Shown here: piece by piece, positions 9,043 through 17,422 of the stretch
How positions within the stretch are numbered: position 1 is the first letter of the stretch
Layout: every line of letters starts with the position of its first letter
Assembly: GCA_020850995.1 (NCBI GenBank)
Contig: JADZDP010000250.1
Location: 1 to 33,521, forward strand
Source: Deltaproteobacteria bacterium
GTDB lineage: Bacteria; Myxococcota; UBA727; VGSZ01
Length of the DNA: 33,521 bases
Direction: 5' to 3'
Made by a program: the position numbers and the translations under genes
Notes under the pieces: generated by a model
Databases searched by the model: none
Told to the model about the DNA's origin: nothing
The model's input: only the letters and a program-made list of their open reading frames with translations

Positions 9043-9123
9043 TTCTTACCTCCGCCGGCAGGGCCGGATAGAACGGAACGCGGGTCGCGCGCAAGCCTAA
9101 TCCCCCGACAAAGAAGGGATTTT

Positions 9124-9158
9124 CCCGCCGTGCCCTCGCGTGTGCGGGGCACGGCGGG
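9124..9158. repeat. 12-bp perfect inverted repeat (hairpin) upstream of the ssp cassette
   Basis: CCCGCCGTGCCC at 9124-9135 pairs perfectly with GGGCACGGCGGG at 9147-9158, around an 11-base loop. It lies between the preceding operon's end at 9301 and the sspB start at 9042. On the minus strand it is followed by A-rich rather than T-rich sequence, so it is not a standard Rho-independent terminator. It may be a factor-dependent stop for the lipoprotein operon, a leader structure for sspB, or a relic of the cassette boundary. Confidence 0.55.
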
Positions 9159-9165
9159 CTGCAGG

Positions 9166-9192
9166 ACTCTGTACTGAATTTCCGTTCAGAGT
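9166..9192. promoter_or_regulatory. Nested inverted repeats upstream of sspB, possible operator
   Basis: ACTCTG (9166-9171) pairs with CAGAGT (9187-9192). Inside, CTGAA (9174-9178) pairs with TTCAG (9185-9189). The sequence is AT-richer than its surroundings and lies about 125-150 bp upstream of the sspB start, where a promoter would be expected. No clear -35/-10 pair was recognised and no regulator gene is adjacent. Operator function is inference only. Confidence 0.25.
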
Positions 9193-9300
9193 GGCCAGAA
9201 ATTGCGGAACGGACTGGTCGTCGAGCGCTAGGCTGCATCATGTTTTCCGCGAAGTTGGTGGGCTACCCCGCTGAGTTTCCAAGCGGACCGGTCGGGGTGT

Positions 9301-9963
9301 TCACCGCGGCGTCGGTGACGAGATCAGGGACGGTTCGAGGGCGACGCCGAGGCGCAGGCTCGGCGTTCCAGCCCACGCGAACGCGACCGTAGGGCCGAGC
9401 GTGAGCGCGAGCGTTTGGAGCAAGCGAACCTGGAGAACTGCTCTGAGTCGAACGACGATCCCGGGGTCAAGCGCATCGCGAACCTGAACCGGAAGTCTCG
9501 CGGGGTGCCCGGAGGTGTCGACCTTCGTCGGATCGGCAAGTGCACTCGCGGACCAGAGCGTCAGCATCGGTGCAGCGTCGAACGCGGCGACGCCAGTAGC
9601 GTCCTGGCCGGTGTCGAAGCGCCAGCTGACGGTGAGGGGAGCGGCGACCTCGAGGTACGCACCTGTGATGAGAGTTGCCGAAGTCCCGCCTATTGCAACG
9701 TCGTTGGTGACAACATTCTGGGCGGCAGCGCCCTCGATCCCGAGACCAGCGTGCAGCTCGTTGCTGAGCCCGTAGTGCACCGAGGTGTTAAGATGCGGCA
9801 AGAACGCGATGGGAGTGCCAGCGTCGGGAAGCGTTGCCCGGTTTTTTCGGGGGTGGCGCAGCCATGCGGCATCGAGCACAACGCCGGCGCCAACATAGCC
9901 CTCCCCCTCGTCGGCGGAAGCGGTGCCGCTGGTTAGTAGAACGACGATCGCGACGGCGCGCAT
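9301..9963 (-). CDS. Exported beta-rich protein, possible small outer-membrane protein
   Basis: The 220-residue protein starts MRAVAIVVLLTSGTASADE, a short Sec signal peptide with a likely cut after ASA. The mature part alternates short hydrophobic stretches with Gly/Asn/Asp turns (TLITGAYLEVAAPLTVSWRF, LALTLGPTVAFAWAG, LRLGVALEPSL). This pattern suggests a small beta-barrel or beta-sandwich in the envelope. There is no C-terminal Phe as in classical barrels, so outer-membrane placement is inferred. The ATG overlaps the stop of the giant lipoprotein gene by one base (TGATG at 9961-9965), so the two are co-translated and probably act together at the cell surface. I do not recognise a named family. 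Confidence 0.6.
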   Translation of the reverse strand: MRAVAIVVLLTSGTASADEGEGYVGAGVVLDAAWLRHPRKNRATLPDAGTPIAFLPHLNTSVHYGLSNELHAGLGIEGAAAQNVVTNDVAIGGTSATLITGAYLEVAAPLTVSWRFDTGQDATGVAAFDAAPMLTLWSASALADPTKVDTSGHPARLPVQVRDALDPGIVVRLRAVLQVRLLQTLALTLGPTVAFAWAGTPSLRLGVALEPSLISSPTPR

Positions 9964-12900
9964 CACTGCTCCTGCGCGAGGGACCGGGTCTCCCCCGCCG
10001 GGACCGCACGACTCGTCTGGGCGAGGAACGCGGCCCCGGTGACGCCGCCCATCTGGCCCTGCGCGGTCAGCGAGCGCCCGCTCAGCCAGGCCCACCGCGC
10101 GTCGAGGTAATCATCGAAGTACCGCCCGTACCGGCAGTCGTTGGTCGCGCTCCCACGACACTCCGAGAACGACCCCGACGCCACCCACAACAGCGGACGC
10201 GGCGGCGCGGGCTCGGTGCCGGACGGGAGCGACGCGTCCGCCACGACCCAGTGGTCCCCCGGCAGCGCGAATATCTGGCTCACCGGCGTCCCGGAGGAGT
10301 TGCGCGCCGAGCAGGTGTCGTTGAAGCCGATGGTGCCGGCCTGCGTGTTGATCGCGCTCGCCGAGCGCAGCGTGACCGCGTTCTGCGGCACCGGCGCGCG
10401 GAAGAGCAGCAAGCGGTGGCGAGAGGACGGCGAGCTGCCCCCGGCGGTGAAGCTCACGTCGGCGCCCGCGTCGACGAGCGTGCCGGGCTGCCCGGTGACA
10501 GCGTTGTAGCTCCACACCTCGAGCGAGACCTGCTCGAGCGGGATCGTGAAGCTGAAGGTCTGCCCGAGCTCCGTGGTGTCGGCGCTCGTGGAGTAGGAGG
10601 ACGCTGGATCGTGAGAGAAGGTCGCGTCGGTCTCGCCGCTGACGGTCGCGCGGTGTTCCATCAAGGCAGTCGCGCTCAGCAGGCTGCCGCCCGTGGGGGA
10701 GAAGAGCGCCCAGGACGCGCTGTTGCTGCGCTGGTTGGTGCGCGCGCCGCTCCAGGTCGGGTTGTCCGGCGGGCTGTTGGCCTCGTTCGGGGCGACGCAG
10801 TCGGGGTTGACGAGGTCATCGTCATCGTCGTCGATGACTGAATCGGAGTCGGCGCCGTCGAGGGTGTAGCACCAGTTGAAAGCGCGCTGGCGCGAGACCT
10901 GGACGACCTCCCGGTGGCTCACGGTGATCGTCGGTGCCGCGCCTGGCGCGAGGCTGTAGACGTAGTTGTAGTTCGTCGAGGTCGAGGGCGAGACCAAGTA
11001 GGCATGCGCGAACACGCGGCCAGCGCTCCCTTGCCCTGCGCCTGAGAGCACGAGGTCGTCCGCGCCGTCGTCGGCGGCCTCGACGTCCTCCTGAAAGCCC
11101 GCGGGGCTGTAGGCGCCCGAGTTCCACACCATGTGGAGCGGGGCCGGCGTCGCCTCGTACTTGAAGAAGTGCGTGGTGATTGCGCCCTTGTTCCCCGCCT
11201 GGTCGACGGGGCGCATGCTCAGGCACAGGGTGGCGTCGCCGGTCTGCGAGCGGAGCATGGTGGGCGCGAACGTGAGGTTGGAGGTGTCGGCGATCGGCAC
11301 GTCGACGAGCCCGACCGGATCGGCCGTGAAGGTGCCGCGACTGCGAGCCTCGAAGGCCGGCTCGTCGGCGGGGCAGGACGCGTCGATGCGGGCCTCCACC
11401 GTGACGTCGGGTTCGGCCTTGAGGCGAAGTGTTGGCGCGCGGTTCTCGACCGGCACCGGCGAAAGCGTCGACGGGTTCCTGAGCTGGCCCGCGAGGTGCT
11501 GCCAGCGGCGGTAGGTGTCCGCTGATGCGGCGCTGGTCCGCAGCACGACGTCCGTCGTGCCGGTTGACGACGCGATATCGAACACGCACCCCGTGAACGG
11601 GAAGGTGGAGCACTGGCTCGACGGCGTGAACGCGGTCGTGGCGGTGAGCTCGTAATAGCGGAGCGGGTTCCCGTCGGCGGCGCCGAGCGGTGAAAGCGAC
11701 GGCGGCGCCGTGTCCTTGGTGTAGCTGATCTGCACCTTCTCCTCGTTGCCAGCCGAGTCGGTGGCCGTGACGGTGATGGTGCGGAGGCCGTCGGGCCCGG
11801 CGTCGGTGAAGGGCGGGAAGGTGACGTGTCCGTCGGCGTCGATGGTGCCGGGCAGCGCGCGCACCACTGGCTCCGCGTTGGTGGTGACGTCGGTGGTCAC
11901 CGACGCGAGGTTTGCGTCCGCAGCGGACGCGGCGATGAGCGGCGGTGTGGTGCGGAAGATGCCCGCAGACGGCGCCGTGATGGACAGCGTAGGCGGCTCG
12001 AGGTCGACGGTGTAGCGGAAGGTGGAGCGTGACACCGCGCCGCCGATCTCGGTCACGTCTACATCGAGGGTGACCGCGCCGGCCGCGAGCGGCGCGGTGA
12101 ATGGGACGAACACCGCACAGGAGTGGCCGCTCGCGGTGGATTGGCCGGCCCCGATCGCCGCGCCGCCCTGGGTCGCGGTGCCGCCGCAGGAGTCGAGCTC
12201 GAAGGAGCCGGTCGCGCTGACCGCGATCCCACCGCGCGCGGGGCCGACGAACGCGCCGGCGTCCGTGGTGACGGTCGGCAGCGGCCGGGTGAAGCACTGC
12301 ACGTCGCGCGCAACGTTCTCGAGGGCGTCCACCGCCTCGACGCAGAGACAGACCTGTCGAGAGGCGTCCGCCAGGGCGTACGGCGGATCGCCGATCGCGA
12401 TGTCGCACTCGGCGAGCACCTCGGCCTGGTTCGGGGGCTGCGAACCGTCGATCTCGGCGCGGATGTCCGCGACCGGCGAGAACAGGTCGGGGACGTCGGG
12501 GCGCAGCACCTCGAAGGCGGAGAGGCCGCTCGGGTCGCTTGCTGTCGCGATGATCGCGACGACGCCGTCGAACGCGGCACCGAAGGGCGCAGCCTCGTTC
12601 GGCGCAGCGAAGGTGAGGTTGATCGTGGGTGGCACCTGGTCGAAGGGCGTGATCGGAGCGTCCGCGGGAAAGAGGACGGAGCGATCGAGCGACAGGTCGT
12701 CGTAGAGCAAGCCAGCGGCGCTCAGGGCCGCGCTGGTGATGCTGGAAGCGTTCCTCGGAGCTTCGAGGATGACGACGCCCTGGTCGCGGAGCGGCGCGTT
12801 CTTCACGAAGTTGTCGACTCCGATCGCGAGAGACGTCCTCAGGGCGTCGGGGCCGGCAGGGACGGACTCCTGGTCGAGGAACAGGGCGACGCCCGAGGCG

Positions 12901-15068
12901 GTGCCGTCAAGCACGCCGTCGCTCAGGTCGTCGAGCAGCACGTCGAGGAGATCGACCGGCGTGATCTGACCGGGGGCGCCGCCGACGTCGATCGAGGTCT
13001 GCGCGGCCATGCGCGAGAGGCCTGCGTGGGTGAGCGCGATGATGGCCGCGGCGTCCGACGGCGCCGGGGTTTGGTGGAGCAGGTCCGCGGAGGCGGAGCT
13101 GTTGAGCGACAGCGCGCCGGGGCGGAGGAGGTGGCTCGCGAACAGGTTCGAGCTGAACGCGAGCGCGGCTGGGAACGAGGGCGAGTCGGACAGCGTGGCA
13201 CGCGCGCGTCGCAGCGCGAGGGTGGTCCAGGCGTTCACGTTGAGGGTGACGGCCTGGCCGAGGGCGACGTCCGCGATCGCAGCGGAGAGCGCTTGCCCGG
13301 CGCGCAGGGTGAGCAGGAGCCCGGTCGAGGGATCCTCGAAGGCGCCGCCCTCGGCGACGACCTCGACCACCCCCGCGAACTCGGGGTTCTCGATCTGGTA
13401 GCGGCCCTCGTCATCGGTGATAGCGGAGCCGATGACCGCGCCGCGCACGCCGCTTTCGACCTCGTACGCGGTGATGGTGGCTCCGACGACGGGATAGCCG
13501 AGCTCCACCAGGCCAGCGATGGTGCCGGCGGCGATGTTGTCGACCTCGACCTCGACCACCTCGAACGCGTCGTTCCCCGCAGTATCGCGCGCGCGGAAGG
13601 TGAGCGTCACGGCGCCCTCGGGCGCGGTAGCGGTGTCCCAGAGGACGTCGATCCGCGTCGGGTCGGGCTCGCGGTCGCAGTTGGTGGTGGCGGGCGGCGC
13701 GCAGAGCGCGAGTTCCCCGAGGCCAGGCGCCGCGAAATCGAAGGCGGCGATACCGACGGCCGAGGTCGCCTGCGCCAACACCGGGACGACGCCGCTCACC
13801 AGACCCGCGCTCGGCGCGCTCACCTCGATCTCGGGGATGGCGTTGTTGATGGTGACCACCACCGACGCCTCGCTCGAAACGCCGAGCGCGTTGGTCGCGC
13901 GTGCCGTGATGGTCACGGGGCCCGGCTGAAAGAGCGCGGTGTTCAGCTCCGCGGACAGCTCGCAATGCACCGGGCTCGTGCAGCTCGTCTCGCCGGTGCC
14001 GGTGAGCTGCTCGGGCGCGATGAGCGCCACGGCGGAGACACCGCGGGCGTCGTCGGCGCTGACACGGACGCGCGGCCTGCCCGCGACGGGACCGGCTGCG
14101 GGCTCGAGGATCGCGACGACGGGCGCTTCCACGGCGCCTTCGGCGCCGAAGAGGTCGCTCGTGTGGGTGGTGAGGAGGCGCGTGAGGTCCTTCACGGCGT
14201 CAACGCTGACGCCGCTTTGGTTCTGCGGGCCGTCGAGGAAGCGCTCGATGGAGAGCGCGAGGCCCTGCGGCGCGCCGCGCAGCGTGTTGGCCGTGAGAGG
14301 GATGGCGCCCTGGGTGAGCGGCGCGCCCGCGGGGCCCTGACCGTCGAGGACACAGCGGCCGTCGTCGATGTCGCGGAGGAGCTCGGTGGTGAGCGTGGCG
14401 GCGGTGACGCGGACGCCGGGGTCGAGGTCGGAGGCGAGCGAGATCTGCCGCGCCGATTCGGACAGGCCGCTCAGCAACAGGCCGTGCCAGACGTCGGCCG
14501 TGAGGCTCGGCGCCAGGTCGCGCGTGGGATCGAAGGGCGGCGTCGCCCGGAGATCAAAGCCCGGCCTCGCTGCGGAGAGAAAGGCGTTCAGCCGGGCGCT
14601 CGCGCGCGCGGAGGCGTCCTTGAGCGCGGGCTCGGCGTGCGACTCGAGCAAGCAGCCGGTGAGCGCGGCGTGCAGCGAGGTGAATGGGGTGATGAGCACG
14701 CCGGGCGTCGGCTCGGCCAGCGCTTGCTCGTCGACGAGCGCGCACAGCTCGTTTTCGCCGAGGTCGACGAGGCCGCCGGTGGCCTCCTCGGTGTAGTGGC
14801 CGCCGCGTGCGCAGACGAGCGTAGGGCCGAAATGCCCGCCGACGTTGAGCTGGTAGGCGCCGTCCTCCGAGGCGGTCGCGGTGGCTACCGACGCGCCGCG
14901 CCGGCCGGTGTCGGTGAGGGCGTAGGCGGTGACCTCGGCGGCTGCGACCGGGCCCTTCACCACGCGGCCGGTGATCGAGCCCTCGACGAGCTCGCCGACG
15001 TCGGGCTGACAGGCGGCAGTGGCAGAGAGAGAGACCAGACCGAGCACGAGCACGCGTCGTCGCGACAT
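9963..15068 (-). CDS. Giant Ig-like surface lipoprotein (1701 aa)
   Basis: The start at 15068 gives MSRRRVLVLGLVSLSATAAC, a lipoprotein signal peptide with Cys20 as the likely lipidated residue. GGAGG lies 4 bases upstream. The frame is open further upstream, but that stretch is Arg/Ser-rich shadow. Two similar modules begin GSITGRVVKGPVAAAEVTAY (about residue 31) and TIAGLVELGYPVVGATITAY (about residue 520). Both look like carboxypeptidase-regulatory-type beta-sandwiches, each followed by a helical block. Bacterial Ig-like repeats follow (VAILEPAAGPVAGR, IEVSAPSAGLVSG, LSITAPSAGIFR). The last ~350 residues contain an Asp-rich DSDSVIDDDDDD segment, possibly calcium-binding, and many Cys. An adhesin or surface-recognition role is inferred. 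The promoter resembles that of the transfer operon, which ties it to conjugation. Confidence 0.75.
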   Translation of the reverse strand: MSRRRVLVLGLVSLSATAACQPDVGELVEGSITGRVVKGPVAAAEVTAYALTDTGRRGASVATATASEDGAYQLNVGGHFGPTLVCARGGHYTEEATGGLVDLGENELCALVDEQALAEPTPGVLITPFTSLHAALTGCLLESHAEPALKDASARASARLNAFLSAARPGFDLRATPPFDPTRDLAPSLTADVWHGLLLSGLSESARQISLASDLDPGVRVTAATLTTELLRDIDDGRCVLDGQGPAGAPLTQGAIPLTANTLRGAPQGLALSIERFLDGPQNQSGVSVDAVKDLTRLLTTHTSDLFGAEGAVEAPVVAILEPAAGPVAGRPRVRVSADDARGVSAVALIAPEQLTGTGETSCTSPVHCELSAELNTALFQPGPVTITARATNALGVSSEASVVVTINNAIPEIEVSAPSAGLVSGVVPVLAQATSAVGIAAFDFAAPGLGELALCAPPATTNCDREPDPTRIDVLWDTATAPEGAVTLTFRARDTAGNDAFEVVEVEVDNIAAGTIAGLVELGYPVVGATITAYEVESGVRGAVIGSAITDDEGRYQIENPEFAGVVEVVAEGGAFEDPSTGLLLTLRAGQALSAAIADVALGQAVTLNVNAWTTLALRRARATLSDSPSFPAALAFSSNLFASHLLRPGALSLNSSASADLLHQTPAPSDAAAIIALTHAGLSRMAAQTSIDVGGAPGQITPVDLLDVLLDDLSDGVLDGTASGVALFLDQESVPAGPDALRTSLAIGVDNFVKNAPLRDQGVVILEAPRNASSITSAALSAAGLLYDDLSLDRSVLFPADAPITPFDQVPPTINLTFAAPNEAAPFGAAFDGVVAIIATASDPSGLSAFEVLRPDVPDLFSPVADIRAEIDGSQPPNQAEVLAECDIAIGDPPYALADASRQVCLCVEAVDALENVARDVQCFTRPLPTVTTDAGAFVGPARGGIAVSATGSFELDSCGGTATQGGAAIGAGQSTASGHSCAVFVPFTAPLAAGAVTLDVDVTEIGGAVSRSTFRYTVDLEPPTLSITAPSAGIFRTTPPLIAASAADANLASVTTDVTTNAEPVVRALPGTIDADGHVTFPPFTDAGPDGLRTITVTATDSAGNEEKVQISYTKDTAPPSLSPLGAADGNPLRYYELTATTAFTPSSQCSTFPFTGCVFDIASSTGTTDVVLRTSAASADTYRRWQHLAGQLRNPSTLSPVPVENRAPTLRLKAEPDVTVEARIDASCPADEPAFEARSRGTFTADPVGLVDVPIADTSNLTFAPTMLRSQTGDATLCLSMRPVDQAGNKGAITTHFFKYEATPAPLHMVWNSGAYSPAGFQEDVEAADDGADDLVLSGAGQGSAGRVFAHAYLVSPSTSTNYNYVYSLAPGAAPTITVSHREVVQVSRQRAFNWCYTLDGADSDSVIDDDDDDLVNPDCVAPNEANSPPDNPTWSGARTNQRSNSASWALFSPTGGSLLSATALMEHRATVSGETDATFSHDPASSYSTSADTTELGQTFSFTIPLEQVSLEVWSYNAVTGQPGTLVDAGADVSFTAGGSSPSSRHRLLLFRAPVPQNAVTLRSASAINTQAGTIGFNDTCSARNSSGTPVSQIFALPGDHWVVADASLPSGTEPAPPRPLLWVASGSFSECRGSATNDCRYGRYFDDYLDARWAWLSGRSLTAQGQMGGVTGAAFLAQTSRAVPAGETRSLAQEQ

Positions 15069-15088
15069 GAGACCTCCAATTCTGGAGG

Positions 15089-15120
15089 TACAAGTCGATT
15101 TCTCGAGAAGATCTCCCCGG
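15089..15120 (-). promoter_or_regulatory. Putative promoter element, copy A (lipoprotein operon)
   Basis: This 32-bp stretch aligns without gaps to 31212-31243 at 26 of 32 positions, including a 14-bp identical core (plus strand TACAAGTCGATTTC). Read on the minus strand it has GGAGA, then 17 bases, then CTTGTA, which could be -35 and -10 boxes of an alternative sigma factor. The CTTGTA end lies about 20 bp before the lipoprotein start, giving a very short leader containing the GGAGG ribosome site. Duplication in two non-coding regions ahead of two operons is seen directly. Promoter function is inferred. Confidence 0.55.
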
Positions 15121-15165
15121 CGTGCATGTGCGGCGGTGCGTGCGCCGGTCACAGGGAGCGCGCCG

Positions 15166-17400
15166 TCAGGCCCCGGGCACTTCCTCGATGTACACGAAGA
15201 AGCGCGCGCTCCTCTGCGCGACGACGAGCTGCTCCTCGTTGTCGAGCCGCTCGGTTTTCGCGACGGTCGACGCCGTCGCGCCCTGGATGGCGCGACGAGC
15301 AACGTCGTTCGGCACCACGGCCGCGGCGCCGCCGAGCAGCGCCTGGGCCGCGCCGCCCGCGGCGTCCGCAGCGATGTCGGAGAGGCCGCCGAGGCTCTTC
15401 TCGCCCGCGATGCCCGGGCGTCCATCGTGGCCGAGCGCGATCCCCTTCAGCGCCACGTTGCGGCCGTTCACGATGGCGAACGAGAACTGGAGGAGGATGC
15501 GCGCGCCCTCGACGCCCGCGGTGCGGCCATGCAACTCGGCGCCACGCGGCAACTCGATGGCGCCCACCCGCGTCGGCGCCTGGACGACGGCGATGACCGG
15601 GCCGGCGGGCGCGCTCGCGATTGCGTCGGTGACCCGTACGGGCACCCTGACGCCCGCGATGGGCGCGGCAGCCGGCCGCGCCGACGCTGTGCTCGCGTCC
15701 GGCTGCGCAGCAGCGGTGCTCGTGTTGTAGCTAGTGCGAGAACCGTAGCGCGCAGCCCAGGGGTCGGGCGGTGCTGGATGAGCGCCGTGCCCGCTTTGCG
15801 CTGCCACTCGCTCGGGCGAGCGCTGCGAGTTGCCGTCCGAGACCAGGCCGGCCGAAGCCGGCTGCGCTTCCTCGATCGCTGCGGCGAACAGCGGGACGGG
15901 CGCGGCGGGCGTGGCTGCCCGTGCAGTGTCGCGCTCGAGCCGACGCGCGTCGCGCTCGCGCTCGAGCTCTTCGATCTCCACGGTGGCGCGGCGCTGCCGC
16001 TCGGCCTCGTGGTCGTCGATGCTGGCGACGCGATTGCCCGGCTTCGCCGCGGCGTGCGTGGTCCACAGGATGAGCGCGCCGCCGATCGCCATGACGGCGA
16101 GGGCAGCGGCGAGCGGGAGGATGAGGCGGCGGCGCGCGCTCACACGCTGGGAGGCGTCCCGCTCCGGCGGGAGCTGGAAGGACGGCTGCGGAAGGAATGT
16201 TGCCTGTCGCCTTAGAGCGGTCGGGCTCGTGTCGTCGTGCGCCATGATGCTGCTGTCCGCATCTGCGTCGAGGGCCTCGGTGGTAGCCGAATCGAGGTCT
16301 CCGGAGGCTGCGACGATCGGTTCCGCGTACTGCTCGAGGTCAGCCGTGGGCGGCCGCGCGGCGTTTGGGTCGACGAAACGTTCCTCCGCCATCGGCGGCG
16401 TTGCGTCGGCGCCTGGTGCTTCGCCCTCTGCCAGCGTTCCTCGTGCGACCGGCAAGGAGCGGTGAGCGGCGGGCTGCTGCGCCGGATCGGCGAGAAATTC
16501 TGGCACGGGAGCCGGCCCGAACTGCGCCGTGGGTGCGGCGCCAGCGCAGAGGGAGCGCTCGATGCGGCGCGCCAGCTCCGCGGCAGAGGGCATCCGCTGC
16601 GCCGGGTCGGGTTCGAGGAGCGCATGGATGAGAGATGCCCACTCGTCCGGCACGTCGGGCGAGCGCACGTTCACCGGGACGTAGCGCCCGCGCGCGACCA
16701 ACTGCAGCAGGCGCACCTCGTTCTTCTCCTTGAAGACCGGCGTGCGGCACGTGAGCGCATAGAGGACGCAGCCGATGGCCCAGAGGTCGGTCGCCTGGGT
16801 GTGCACCGCCTTGCCGACGGTGGACGCACGCACGTACTCGGGCGCCAGGTACGAGAAGGTGCCCATGCTGCGCCCGGTGCGCGTCAAGTCGTCGTCGCCG
16901 ATCGACTTGGCGAGCCCGAAGTCGATGAGCATGACCTCGTCCCCCTTGCCGACGAGGATGTTGGCGAGCTTGATGTCTCGGTGGAGCGCGCCTGCCTCGT
17001 GGGCGTGGGCCACGGCGCGCGCGACCTGGAGCCCGACGCGCTTGATGCGCTCCAGGGTCGGCGCCTCGTCGCGCAGCCAGCAGCGCGCGTCCTTGGAGGG
17101 GAAGTAGCTCATGACGAGGTAGGGGGCGCCCTCGTGCTCGCCGACGGCGTGGACCGGGATGATGTTCTCGTGGCGCAGCCGCGCAAGTGTGCGCGCCTCC
17201 CGCTCGAAGCGCGCGCGGTACTCGTCACCCTCGGTCTTGCTGCCGGCGAAGCCGGGCCCGGTGAGGGAGATGAGCTTGAGCGCGCGGTCGACCGCGAGCG
17301 CCGGGTCATGGACGAGGTAGACCTCGCCCATCCCGCCGCTGCCGATCCTCTGCTTCACGACGAGACCGTCGATAACCTCGCCTGCCTCGAGCTCTTTCAT
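15166..17400 (-). CDS. Ser/Thr protein kinase fused to a VirB10/TraB-like domain
   Basis: The 744-residue protein has a full Hanks kinase at about 12-283: glycine loop GSGGMGEVY 20-28, Lys42, HRD 140-142, DFG 160-162, APE 186-188. A Pro/Ala-rich linker leads to one membrane segment (LILPLAAALAVMAIGGALIL, 426-445). A charged coil (463-495) and a second Pro/Ala-rich stretch follow. The C-terminus (584-744) reads like VirB10/TrbI/TraB: PAGPVIAVV, a LPRGAELHG strand-turn, VALKGIALGHDGRPGIAGE, a small-residue helical insert (668-697) like the VirB10 antenna, and a final beta strand (FFVYIEEV). It follows VirB9 by 22 bp, the usual VirB10 slot. The start is supported by GGGAGG ahead of ATG 17400. 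The kinase would face the cytoplasm and the VirB10 part the periplasm. Confidence 0.85.
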   Translation of the reverse strand: MKELEAGEVIDGLVVKQRIGSGGMGEVYLVHDPALAVDRALKLISLTGPGFAGSKTEGDEYRARFEREARTLARLRHENIIPVHAVGEHEGAPYLVMSYFPSKDARCWLRDEAPTLERIKRVGLQVARAVAHAHEAGALHRDIKLANILVGKGDEVMLIDFGLAKSIGDDDLTRTGRSMGTFSYLAPEYVRASTVGKAVHTQATDLWAIGCVLYALTCRTPVFKEKNEVRLLQLVARGRYVPVNVRSPDVPDEWASLIHALLEPDPAQRMPSAAELARRIERSLCAGAAPTAQFGPAPVPEFLADPAQQPAAHRSLPVARGTLAEGEAPGADATPPMAEERFVDPNAARPPTADLEQYAEPIVAASGDLDSATTEALDADADSSIMAHDDTSPTALRRQATFLPQPSFQLPPERDASQRVSARRRLILPLAAALAVMAIGGALILWTTHAAAKPGNRVASIDDHEAERQRRATVEIEELERERDARRLERDTARAATPAAPVPLFAAAIEEAQPASAGLVSDGNSQRSPERVAAQSGHGAHPAPPDPWAARYGSRTSYNTSTAAAQPDASTASARPAAAPIAGVRVPVRVTDAIASAPAGPVIAVVQAPTRVGAIELPRGAELHGRTAGVEGARILLQFSFAIVNGRNVALKGIALGHDGRPGIAGEKSLGGLSDIAADAAGGAAQALLGGAAAVVPNDVARRAIQGATASTVAKTERLDNEEQLVVAQRSARFFVYIEEVPGA

Positions 17401-17422
17401 CGGTCCTCCCGGCTTGGAGTGA

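Noticed and set aside
8020..9177. A 385-codon open frame on the plus strand
   Set aside because: It is antisense to the DUF4007 gene, and the composition is of the shadow type.
10810..10850. Repeated trinucleotides encoding the Asp run in the lipoprotein
   Set aside because: It is a short in-frame run within an acidic loop, better explained as a possible calcium-binding segment than as a microsatellite of interest.
15069..15425. Upstream extension of the lipoprotein frame
   Set aside because: The added 119 residues are Arg/Ser-rich, overlap the kinase gene end and would bury the lipoprotein signal peptide. The start at 15068 has a ribosome site.
12123..15596. An 1157-codon open frame on the plus strand
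   Set aside because: It is antisense to the lipoprotein gene. Its product is Arg/Gly/Glu-rich without domains, as expected from the reverse of GC-rich coding DNA.
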